Positions 53,784-61,182 of a stretch of 64,000 nt of DNA are shown here, piece after piece. Position 1 is the stretch's first letter, and each line of letters starts with the position of its first letter. The notes beneath the pieces were generated by a model that saw only the letters and a program-made list of their open reading frames with translations, did not search any database and was not told where the DNA came from. The position numbers and the translations under genes are program-made. Origin of the DNA: Sphingomonadales bacterium (GTDB lineage Bacteria; Pseudomonadota; Alphaproteobacteria; Sphingomonadales; Sphingomonadaceae); the NCBI GenBank assembly GCA_027491235.1, contig JAIXWO010000018.1, positions 124,001-188,000 of the forward strand, read 5' to 3'.

Positions 53784-54009
53784 CAAGGTGCGCCGCTTGC
53801 GAATGGTGGGGCAATAAAATGCAGTTTTATTTTCACAACTGCGGGGCTTAGCGATCGGAGCTCTCCGAACAGCGTTTTTTAGCCTTATAATTCAAAGGGT
53901 ATTGTTGAATTTTGCCGAGACATTCAAACGCCATTCTAAGAAACATGGATTCATATGATTATTTCAGCAGTTGCTTGCGAATCTGGTGCCAAAGTCTTAG
54001 ATAGTGGGA
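53784..54009. other. Lower-GC intergenic stretch before the accessory cassette
   Basis: Base composition drops clearly (for example GCAATAAAATGCAGTTTTAT and AGCCTTATAATTCAAAGGGT). No gene, tRNA or repeat was found. A weak promoter candidate, TTGCGA at 53975-53980 and GATAGT at 54000-54005, lies right before the small gene at 54010. Confidence 0.6.
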
Positions 54010-54183
54010 ATGGCAACAGCTTCTTCCCTGTCGACTAAGAAGTGCACCTACGCGGCTGCACACAAGGTTGGCCGTAGCGCGGCCACAGGCATGTTTGTGC
54101 TTGCTCCAGCCTCTAAGCGCGGAAAAATTACGGTCGCAAAGGCACGGTTTGCCGCTAACTCCGTGTACAGTTCGAAGAAGTAG
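54010..54183 (+). CDS. Small basic protein, first gene of the accessory cassette
   Basis: 57 residues: N-terminal MATASSLSTKKCTYAAAHKV, then GRSAATGMFVLAPASKRGKI, then TVAKARFAANSVYSSKK. It is rich in Lys, Ala and Ser, with no acidic residues at all. GRSAATG-x-FV recalls short basic proteins often found beside mobile or defence genes, but I cannot name the family. There is no normally spaced ribosome site; a leaderless message is possible. The stop lies 2 bp before the next start, so the two genes form a unit. Confidence 0.6.
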   Translation: MATASSLSTKKCTYAAAHKVGRSAATGMFVLAPASKRGKITVAKARFAANSVYSSKK

Positions 54184-54185
54184 GT

Positions 54186-54803
54186 TTGACTTCGGAACGC
54201 CTGTCAACGGACGATGTTTTCATAAATTGTCCGTTCGACAAAGATTTTAGACCAATTTTCCAAGCGCTAGTCTTCACGATTTTTACTTGCGGATTTCGCC
54301 CCCGGTCTGCTCGTGAACTCGATGATGGTGGCCAGACGCGCATTGACAAGCTCTACGGGCTAATTGCGGAGTGCCGGTATGGCATCCATGATCTTTCGCG
54401 CACAGAGCTTGATGACGATCACAAATTGCCACGGTTCAATATGCCGCTTGAGTTGGGCCTCTTTCTTGGAGCTAAGCGATATGGCGATAGGGCGCAACAC
54501 GACAAGCGCCTGTTGATTCTAGACATAGAGCGGTTCCGCTACCAGAAGTTCATCTCTGATCTTGCAGGCATGGACATCCATGAGCATGATGCGAAGCCAG
54601 AAGGCGCAATTCGGCAAACGCGCGACTGGCTTGCAAATGTCTCGCGTAGGCAGATACTCAGTGCAGAAAAGGCTGTTCGCCTTTATCAGGACTTTTCTTT
54701 CGATCTACCGGCGTTGGCCGCCGCGCTGGAGTTTGACCCGGAAAATATTCCATACGTCGACTTCGAACGGATTGTCGTTGGTTGGCTAACACGGGACACA
54801 TAG
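54186..54803 (+). CDS. NDT/TIR-like predicted nucleotide-processing protein of the accessory cassette
   Basis: 205 residues from a TTG codon, the only usable start before the conserved region. The alpha/beta N-terminal domain reads DDVFINCPFDKDFRPIFQAL, AECRYGIHDLSRTEL and FNMPLELGLFLGAKRYG. The order strand-loop, 'I-x2-C-x4-IHDLS' and a glutamate in PLELG (E89) recalls nucleoside 2-deoxyribosyltransferase and TIR-type folds, where that Glu is catalytic. The C-terminal part (about 120-205) is helical. GC content is visibly lower than the neighbours. A role in defence is an inference from composition and architecture. Confidence 0.65.
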   Translation: MTSERLSTDDVFINCPFDKDFRPIFQALVFTIFTCGFRPRSARELDDGGQTRIDKLYGLIAECRYGIHDLSRTELDDDHKLPRFNMPLELGLFLGAKRYGDRAQHDKRLLILDIERFRYQKFISDLAGMDIHEHDAKPEGAIRQTRDWLANVSRRQILSAEKAVRLYQDFSFDLPALAAALEFDPENIPYVDFERIVVGWLTRDT

Positions 54804-54844
54804 ACCCAACTAAGCCTTAACTCAAAAATTCGGCAGCCCCCCAA

Positions 54845-56002
54845 TCACTCCACCCCAAACGTTAGCCCCGCATGCTTCACCAACCGCTCCAGCAGCGGCT
54901 GCGCGATGATCGCGCCGGGTGTCACCACGCCGCCCGGTGTGTCTGTCTCTAGCAGGGTCAGTGCGCTTTCGGCGATCATTTTGCTGGTGGAGCCATAGCC
55001 GGGGTCTTTGTCGCCCTGCACGCTGGCGCGGACTTGGGTGCCGTCGGGATATTCGCCGATGAAGAGGACGTCGTAAAAGCCGTTCTCGCGCTCTTCCTTG
55101 CTCGGGCCGTCGCCCGGCGCGATCTTTGAATCGCCGAACGGGTTGGCCTTGGCAATGGCCTCTGCCATCGCGCGGCCCGCGTCGCCCAGCGTCGTCATGA
55201 TCATCTCATCATAGACAAAGTCGCGGCCATAAGCGTGGCCGAGCAGGAAGTTGGTGCGGTGCACGTTCTTCGTGTTGATCGGCGCCATCACGAACGGCGC
55301 GGTCCAGGTGCCGGTCGCGCTGTCATATTCGGGCATCAGGCCCGCAGGCTGTGCGGGGCCTTCAAAGCCGGGGGTGAGGGCAAAGCTGCTCTTCAATAGA
55401 CCGATGATCTTCGGGTTCTTGGCCGCGGCCTTCATCGTTTCGGTCAGGCTCGCGATGGTGCCGCCAGAGGCGCCGCCCTGCATCTTGCGGACGCGGCCCT
55501 TGACGCGGGGGGCGGGCTTGCCGTGGGTCTTGACCGCTTCCTGCTGGAGGAACCAGACGCCGAGATCGAACGGGATCGAGTCAAAGCCGCAGGAAAAGAC
55601 GATGCGCGCGCCGCTCGCCTTGGCGGCGTCATCATGCGCGTCGATCATCTCGCGCATCCACGCCGGTTCGCCGCACAGGTCGACATAATCGGTGCCGGTC
55701 TTCGCACAGGCGGCGACAAGCTGCGGGCCGTAAAGCTGATAGGGGCCGACCGTCGTGATGATCACGCGGGTGCGGGCGCACATGAGTTCCAGAGAGGCGG
55801 GGTCATCGGAATTGGCGACGACCAAGGGCGTTTCGGCGGGCAGGCCCATCTCATCGCGGACTTCGGTGAGCTTGGTGAGGCTGCGGCCGCCCATCGCCCA
55901 GCGCGTGATGCCGCGCGCGGCCAGATATTCCGCGACAAGCCGGCCGGTAAAGCCGCTTGCGCCATAGACGATGATGTCAAACTCTGCGTCTTTGCGCGCC
56001 AT
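54845..56002 (-). CDS. Saccharopine dehydrogenase-like NADP-binding oxidoreductase
   Basis: 385 residues. The N-terminal Rossmann motif IIVYGASGFTGRLVAEYLA and TTVGPYQLYGPQLVAACAKTG are typical of the saccharopine dehydrogenase NADP-binding family, including mycobacterial trans-acting enoyl reductases. CGFDSIPFDLGVWFLQ and MQGGASGGTIAS follow. The substrate is unknown; lipid-related reductions are common in this group. GGGAGAGAG precedes the start. Confidence 0.85.
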   Translation of the reverse strand: MARKDAEFDIIVYGASGFTGRLVAEYLAARGITRWAMGGRSLTKLTEVRDEMGLPAETPLVVANSDDPASLELMCARTRVIITTVGPYQLYGPQLVAACAKTGTDYVDLCGEPAWMREMIDAHDDAAKASGARIVFSCGFDSIPFDLGVWFLQQEAVKTHGKPAPRVKGRVRKMQGGASGGTIASLTETMKAAAKNPKIIGLLKSSFALTPGFEGPAQPAGLMPEYDSATGTWTAPFVMAPINTKNVHRTNFLLGHAYGRDFVYDEMIMTTLGDAGRAMAEAIAKANPFGDSKIAPGDGPSKEERENGFYDVLFIGEYPDGTQVRASVQGDKDPGYGSTSKMIAESALTLLETDTPGGVVTPGAIIAQPLLERLVKHAGLTFGVE

Positions 56003-56047
56003 GTCTCTCTCCCACCTGTTCTTGTTGTATCGGTTTGTGTCGGTTGT

Positions 56048-56527
56048 TTATTTCACCATCGCGTAGAAGCTCAGCCGTCCTGTGCTGTTGCCCGCAATAG
56101 GCTTTGAAAAGGTCCAGCGCACGTGCGTGACATCCTGCGGGATGGCCGCGCGCATCACGCGGTCGCCTGCGGAAATTTTGAGCGTGGCCAGCGGGCCGAA
56201 GGTCTTCCCGCCATCGACGGAGACGACGCCCCATTCGCTGTTTTCACCAAGGGCGGTGAAATCAATCGCGGCAGGCACGGGGTTGTTGATGACAAAGCCG
56301 GTCACGGGGCTTGCGGTCGTGTTCTTATAGTTGATCCAGACGACGAGCGGCGTGCCGGGGATGACCGTCGTTGGGTCGACCAGCGTCTTCTTCTTGACGC
56401 CCTTTGCGTCGGTGGTTTCTTTCACCGCCTGAATGTTGCTGGTGATGGCGATGGCCTGCGGCTTGCCTTGGGCAAAAGCGGTAGTTGAGAGCGAGAGGAG
56501 TCCGAGTCCGATGAGAAGTTTTTTCAT
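56048..56527 (-). CDS. Exported protein with a DUF11/CARDB-like beta fold
   Basis: 159 residues with a signal peptide (LLIGLGLLSLSTTAFA, cleavage after Ala19). The mature part looks like a single immunoglobulin-like domain: TPLVVWINYKNTTASPVTGF, NNPVPAAIDF, SVDGGKTFGPL and THVRWTFSKPIAGNSTGRL. Proteins of this type occur in surface or periplasmic structures. Function unknown. AAGAGGA precedes the start. Confidence 0.75.
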   Translation of the reverse strand: MKKLLIGLGLLSLSTTAFAQGKPQAIAITSNIQAVKETTDAKGVKKKTLVDPTTVIPGTPLVVWINYKNTTASPVTGFVINNPVPAAIDFTALGENSEWGVVSVDGGKTFGPLATLKISAGDRVMRAAIPQDVTHVRWTFSKPIAGNSTGRLSFYAMVK

Positions 56528-56563
56528 AAGGCGTCCTCTTGCAGTCCGGTTCCTAATGGTCGC

Positions 56564-57118
56564 TTAAAGTCGCGGCAGTGTCACGCCTTTTTGGCCCATA
56601 TATTTGCCCGCGCGGTCGGCATAGCTCGTCTCACAGGGTTCATTGCCCTTCAGGAAGAGGAACTGGCACGCGCCTTCATTGGCGTAGATCTTGGCGGGCA
56701 GGGGGGTGGTGTTGGAAAATTCCAGCGTGACATGGCCCTCCCAGCCGGGTTCCAGCGGGGTGACGTTCACGATGATGCCGCAGCGCGCATAGGTCGATTT
56801 GCCAAGGCAGATGACGAGCACGTCGCGCGGCACGCGGAAATATTCGACCGTGCGGGCGAGCGCAAAGCTGTTCGGCGGGATGATGCAGCAGTCCGTCTCC
56901 ATGTCGACGAAGCTCTTGGGGTCAAACTGCTTGGGGTCGACCACCGTGGAATGCACGTTGGTGAAAATCTTGAACTCCGGCGCGACGCGCGCGTCATACC
57001 CGTACGACGACAGGCCATAGCTGATGCACCCGTCGCGGCGCTGTGCCTCGACAAACGGCTCGATCATGCCGTGGTTCTGCGCCTGCTCGCGGATCCATTT
57101 ATCTGAAAGAATGGACAT
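56564..57118 (-). CDS. dcd: dCTP deaminase (Dcd)
   Basis: 184 residues. It deaminates dCTP to dUTP for thymidylate synthesis. Key segments are [63 protein letters not shown] in parts and [20 protein letters not shown], which holds the catalytic Glu. It is followed on the strand by unrelated exported proteins; cdd lies just upstream, so two pyrimidine deaminases sit together. Confidence 0.96.
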   Translation of the reverse strand: MSILSDKWIREQAQNHGMIEPFVEAQRRDGCISYGLSSYGYDARVAPEFKIFTNVHSTVVDPKQFDPKSFVDMETDCCIIPPNSFALARTVEYFRVPRDVLVICLGKSTYARCGIIVNVTPLEPGWEGHVTLEFSNTTPLPAKIYANEGACQFLFLKGNEPCETSYADRAGKYMGQKGVTLPRL

Positions 57119-57126
57119 TTTCTCTC

Positions 57127-57573
57127 CTAAGCCAGCCCAAGGTCGGCCGGGCCGAACGCATGGGGCAGCAAGTCCGATAGCTTGTGATGCTCGACAGCGC
57201 TACCGTCTGCCGACGCGCAATGCACGATGATGTCGGTGCCGGAAAGGCCGCCCGCCTCGTTGATCACCTGACGGCAGCGGCCACAGGGGCGCACCGGGTC
57301 CACACCCGTGATGCGGCCATCGATCAGCTTGCCGCCGATTACCGCTATCTCTTTGATCTGCCGAAGCTTTCCCTGCGCATTCGCGGTCGCAATCGCCACC
57401 GTCTCCGCACACAAGGTCAGCCCGTAACTTGCGTTCTCAAAATTACAGCCGGAGATGATCTCGCCATCCTCCAGCAGCAGCGCTGCCCCCACGCCAAAGC
57501 CTGAGTATGGTGCATGGGCGTTGAGCGCAGCCTCTCTGGCAGCGGCGACGAGTTCAGTCACTTGATCGATCAT
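57127..57573 (-). CDS. cdd: Cytidine deaminase (Cdd)
   Basis: 148 residues, the short tetrameric type. Zinc ligands are C55 and the C97/C100 pair (RPCGRCRQ), and the catalytic Glu is E57 in [10 protein letters not shown]. The substrate segment is [11 protein letters not shown]. It converts cytidine and deoxycytidine to uridines. The start overlaps the stop of the GH25-like gene (ATGA); the longer in-frame ATG is inside that gene. Confidence 0.94.
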   Translation of the reverse strand: MIDQVTELVAAAREAALNAHAPYSGFGVGAALLLEDGEIISGCNFENASYGLTLCAETVAIATANAQGKLRQIKEIAVIGGKLIDGRITGVDPVRPCGRCRQVINEAGGLSGTDIIVHCASADGSAVEHHKLSDLLPHAFGPADLGLA

Positions 57574-58247
57574 TGGTGTATCACATTCCAGTCCACAGAC
57601 CCCTCGATGCCCGCGACGCGGCGGATTGTCGAGGCCTGCCACATCACCCAGGCCCGCGCGCCATAGCTTGGCGGGAAAAGGAAGCCGCGCAGCCATAAGG
57701 GCCGGTCAATGGCGTCGCTGATCATGTAATAATCATCAAACTCCCGCGTGAGCTGGAGGATGGTCGGCTTGCCGGTGTGCGCCTCCACCATTTCGATGAA
57801 GGTCTTGAGTTCGCGCAGCACGACGTCGCGCGCCGGTCGGTCTTTGCAATTGCCCGCAAAATCAAGCGCGAGTGCGGCGGGCAGGGCGTCCTTTTCACGC
57901 GGGACGATAGAGATGAAGTTGGTCGCCTGATCCGCCGCCAGACGGCAGAGCGAGAATTGGTGATAGGCCCCGTGCCGCATGCCGGCCGCGGCTGTCGCTG
58001 CCCAGTTTTCGGCAAAGCGCGGGTCGCTGATGTCCGCACCTTCGGTTGCCTTCACATAAGCGAAATCAGCGCCGGCTGCTTCTACGGTCGGCCAGGCAAT
58101 CACGCCGTCTGCGGCAGATATATCGACGCCCTGCACCGGATAGTCTGTGCTGTTCGGTCGCCAGTACAACGCCCACCAGCCAAGGGCGACGCCCAGAATA
58201 ACCAGCCCGGCGACCCAAGCCTTCCACGGAATAGATTGCCCCCGCAA
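57570..58247 (-). CDS. GH25-family (lysozyme-like) membrane-anchored protein with altered active site
   Basis: 225 residues. An N-terminal membrane anchor (about 9-28) is followed by a GH25 barrel: VQGVDISAADGVIAW, FAYVKATEG, RHGAYHQFSLC and, near the end, WQASTIRRVAGIEGSVDWN. GH25 enzymes use an Asp-x-Glu pair on strand 4 (LDxE). Here the segment reads AALALDFAGNC (about 124-134), so the expected Asp appears as Ala127 and the Glu as Asp129. The first aspartate (D42) remains. It may be impaired or use another arrangement. Confidence 0.82.
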   Translation of the reverse strand: MRGQSIPWKAWVAGLVILGVALGWWALYWRPNSTDYPVQGVDISAADGVIAWPTVEAAGADFAYVKATEGADISDPRFAENWAATAAAGMRHGAYHQFSLCRLAADQATNFISIVPREKDALPAALALDFAGNCKDRPARDVVLRELKTFIEMVEAHTGKPTILQLTREFDDYYMISDAIDRPLWLRGFLFPPSYGARAWVMWQASTIRRVAGIEGSVDWNVIHQ

Positions 58248-58252
58248 ACGCC

Positions 58253-58735
58253 TTACCCCTTGATATGCAACACGCAGATCAAGGTGAACAGGCGGCGGGA
58301 GGTATCGAAATCGATGTCGATCTTGCCCTCAAGACGCTCTTTCAGCATGTCTGCGCCCTGATTGTGGATGGCGCGGCGGGCCATGTCCACCGTTTCAATC
58401 TGCTGGGCGGTCGAGGTCTTGATGGCTTGATAGTAACTATCGCAAATTGCGAAATATTCTCTGATGAGCCGACGAAAGCGGCCAAGGGCCAGGATAACCG
58501 ACTCAAGCGGCGTCGCATCTTCGCGCAGCACATCGAGCACCAAACGGCCTTCTTCCACGCGCAGGGAAAGCCTGTACGGCCCGGCATAACCATCGGCATG
58601 CACACGCTGCGGGGCGAAGTGATTGCCCTCGAGAATATCGAAAATGGCGATCCGCCGTTCCTGCTCAATATCCGCAGAACGCCAGATGATGGTATGCTCG
58701 TCGAGTTTGATGTCGATGATACGGGGATCGGCCAT
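58253..58735 (-). CDS. UPF0262 family protein
   Basis: 160 residues, the family's normal size. MADPRIIDIKLDEHTIIWRS, ERRIAIFDILEGNHFAP, YRLSLRVEEGRLVLDV and RLIREYFAICDSYYQAIKT match this alphaproteobacterial family. Function unknown. It lies 5 bp upstream of the GH25-like gene in the same operon and is divergent from dnaB. No good ribosome site is seen at either possible ATG. Confidence 0.9.
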   Translation of the reverse strand: MADPRIIDIKLDEHTIIWRSADIEQERRIAIFDILEGNHFAPQRVHADGYAGPYRLSLRVEEGRLVLDVLREDATPLESVILALGRFRRLIREYFAICDSYYQAIKTSTAQQIETVDMARRAIHNQGADMLKERLEGKIDIDFDTSRRLFTLICVLHIKG

Positions 58736-58850
58736 TGTGGGCGCATATCGGAAGCACATCGGATTGGAAAGACAGACCCTTTAGGACTTATCCCCATTAT
58801 CCACTTTGGGTGGCGTTCCGGATGGCGTATCTTTCCGCCATGGAGGTCAC

Positions 58851-60362
58851 ATGGCCGAACCCGTTAGACTGATTCACGACAATAGCGACACGCAGCTTGA
58901 GCTGCCCAAGAATGTGGAGGCGGAAGCCGCCCTGCTTGGCGCAATCATGATCGACAACCGCATTGCGGAAGACGTGCAGCTGAAGCTGCGGGCGGAGCAC
59001 TTTTTTGAGCCTGTTCATGGCCGCATTTATGATGCGATCATGAAGCTGATCGACCGGTCGATGGTTGCCAATCCGGTCACGTTGAAGCCGATGTTTGATG
59101 CGGATGAAGCGATGAAGGCTCTGGGTGGCCCGGCCTATCTGGCCCAGCTGACCGGATCGGGCGCAGCGCTGATCGGCGCGCGCGATTTCGCGAACCAGAT
59201 CTATGACCTCGCCTTGCTGCGTGAACTCGTCAGCGTCGGGCGCGACATGGCGACCCGCGCGCTCGATACCAGCGAGGCGGTGCTGCCGACGTCGCAGATC
59301 GAAGAGGCCGAAATGGCGCTCTACCGCGTCGCTGAACAGGGCGGCGAGACGGGCAGTGTGAAAAGCTTTGTGCAGGCCACGACAGAGGCTGTGCGCTTGG
59401 CCGAAAAGGCAATGAATGCGGGCGGCGGCCTGTCCGGTGTCACCACGGGTCTGGAAGGCCTGAATGGCAAAACCGGTGGCCTTCACCATTCCGATCTTCT
59501 CATCCTCGCCGGACGTCCGGGCATGGGCAAGACGGCGCTGGCCACCAACATTGCCTTCAACGCCGCCGCACGCTGGATGCGCGACATGCAGGACGGCATC
59601 CCGCCAGAGAAATCGGTGGGTGCACCGGTCGCCTTTTTCAGCCTCGAAATGTCCGCCGACCAGCTGGCGACGCGTATCCTTTCGGAGCAGTCGCGGATCG
59701 TGGCGGAAGATATCCGTACCGGCAAAATGAACGCCGAGAAGTTCCGTGATTTCGCCCGGTCCGCGCGCGATCTTGAATCGTTGCCGCTCTATATCGATGA
59801 CACGCCGGGTTTGACGATCGCGGCGCTCCGCACCCGCGCCCGCCGGATGAAGCGCCGGCATCAGATCGGCCTCATCATCGTCGATTACCTGCAGCTGCTG
59901 CAAGGCTCAGGTCGCGGGGGCGAGAGCAATCGCGTTCAGGAAATCTCTGAAATTTCCCGTGGTCTCAAAACCTTGGCGAAGGAACTGAATGTGCCGGTGA
60001 TGGCGCTCTCCCAGCTCAGCCGTGCGGTGGAACAGCGCGAAGACAAGAAGCCACAACTGTCTGACCTTCGCGAATCCGGTTCGATCGAGCAGGACGCCGA
60101 CATCGTGCTCTTCGTCTATCGCGAGGAATATTACGTGCGGGGCCTTGAGCCGAAGCGTCCGGTTGAATCGGACTCCTCCGACGTGTTCGACAAGCATAAT
60201 GAATGGCTGCGTAAGCTGCAGACGGTTGAGAATTTGGCCGAAGTGATCGTCGCCAAACAGCGTCACGGCGCCACAGGAACCGTACCCGTGCGCTTTGAAG
60301 GCAAGTTCACGCTGTTCAGCGATTACATTCCGGATGCCTATCTGCCGACACAGATGGGCTGA
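58851..60362 (+). CDS. dnaB: Replicative DNA helicase (DnaB)
   Basis: 503 residues. The N-terminal primase-interacting domain (about 18-125, VEAEAALLGAIMID) is joined by a linker to the RecA-like motor. Walker A is GRPGMGKTA (221-229); H2 is IGLIIVDYLQLLQG, and MALSQLSRAVEQREDKKPQ and DIVLFVYREEYY follow. No intein is present. GGAGGT lies 8 bp before the ATG, which is preferred over an upstream in-frame ATG. Confidence 0.97.
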   Translation: MAEPVRLIHDNSDTQLELPKNVEAEAALLGAIMIDNRIAEDVQLKLRAEHFFEPVHGRIYDAIMKLIDRSMVANPVTLKPMFDADEAMKALGGPAYLAQLTGSGAALIGARDFANQIYDLALLRELVSVGRDMATRALDTSEAVLPTSQIEEAEMALYRVAEQGGETGSVKSFVQATTEAVRLAEKAMNAGGGLSGVTTGLEGLNGKTGGLHHSDLLILAGRPGMGKTALATNIAFNAAARWMRDMQDGIPPEKSVGAPVAFFSLEMSADQLATRILSEQSRIVAEDIRTGKMNAEKFRDFARSARDLESLPLYIDDTPGLTIAALRTRARRMKRRHQIGLIIVDYLQLLQGSGRGGESNRVQEISEISRGLKTLAKELNVPVMALSQLSRAVEQREDKKPQLSDLRESGSIEQDADIVLFVYREEYYVRGLEPKRPVESDSSDVFDKHNEWLRKLQTVENLAEVIVAKQRHGATGTVPVRFEGKFTLFSDYIPDAYLPTQMG

Positions 60363-61178
60363 TCAGGCTTCCGCGCCGTAACGGTCGCGGAACCGGTCGA
60401 GTGCCTGTGTAATGTCTGCCGCCTGCGCGCCGTGCACTTCGGCAATATCGTTGCCGTGGGTGAAGACGTAGAATTCTCCAGCATCAAGGCCATCGAGGAT
60501 ACGCGACGCCGCCTCGTCGGGCGTCAGCCCCGGCTCAGTCGAGGTGCGCTGCTCTATGACCCTTGGACCGCCAAAGCGTTCATGCCGCGTGCGCAGCGGG
60601 TTCCAGATGTCGGTCAGCACGACCGCAGGGCAGATGATCGAAACGTCCACGGGCGTCTCTGCCAGATCGCGCCGCAGGGTTTCCGCCACGCCGAGCACGG
60701 CATGTTTTGACACGGTGTAGATGGAGGCCTGCCCGCCGCGCGCCGGCAGCCCGAGCGAATGCTCCGAGCCTGTCATCGCAAAGCGCGATGGCCGGCCAGC
60801 TTCGATCATCAGCGGTACAAAGACTTGCGCCATCCAGATTGGCCCCATCAGATTGACGGCCATCACCCAGTCAATGTTGCGCTGGGGTGTGGACCAGAGC
60901 GGCCCGCCCGCGCCGACACCGGCATTGGCAATGACAAGGTCGATGCTTGGCAGTTCCGCTTTGGCGAAGGCGGCCAGATCCTCAATGCTCGCGCGGTCAG
61001 CATGGTCGACGATGCACGCCGTTGCGGTGCCGCCCCTGGCACGAATGGCTTGGGCAACGCCCTCGACGCGGTCTGCGTCGATGTCCGCAAGGATGACATG
61101 CGTGCCGCGCGCGGCCAGATGGTCGGCCAGCGCCGCGCCAATGCCCGATGCAGCTCCAGTGATGACGGCTCCAAGCAT
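60363..61178 (-). CDS. Short-chain dehydrogenase/reductase (SDR)
   Basis: 271 residues. The cofactor motif AVITGAASGIGAAL is at the N-terminus and the catalytic Y-x3-K lies in SIYTVSKHAVLG; IANAGVGAGG is the NAG motif. A C-terminal extension (ALDRFRDRYGAEA) follows. The substrate is not apparent. It begins 4 bp after the stop of the S9 peptidase gene and abuts dnaB convergently. Confidence 0.9.
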   Translation of the reverse strand: MLGAVITGAASGIGAALADHLAARGTHVILADIDADRVEGVAQAIRARGGTATACIVDHADRASIEDLAAFAKAELPSIDLVIANAGVGAGGPLWSTPQRNIDWVMAVNLMGPIWMAQVFVPLMIEAGRPSRFAMTGSEHSLGLPARGGQASIYTVSKHAVLGVAETLRRDLAETPVDVSIICPAVVLTDIWNPLRTRHERFGGPRVIEQRTSTEPGLTPDEAASRILDGLDAGEFYVFTHGNDIAEVHGAQAADITQALDRFRDRYGAEA

Positions 61179-61182
61179 GGCG

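Noticed and set aside
54010-54803. Prophage or integrative element around the low-GC cassette
   Set aside because: No integrase, structural phage gene, tRNA attachment site or flanking direct repeats were found; only two genes differ in composition.
58797-59903. 368-codon open frame on the minus strand, opposite dnaB
   Set aside because: Antisense shadow of dnaB; the His/Arg-rich composition is typical of such frames.
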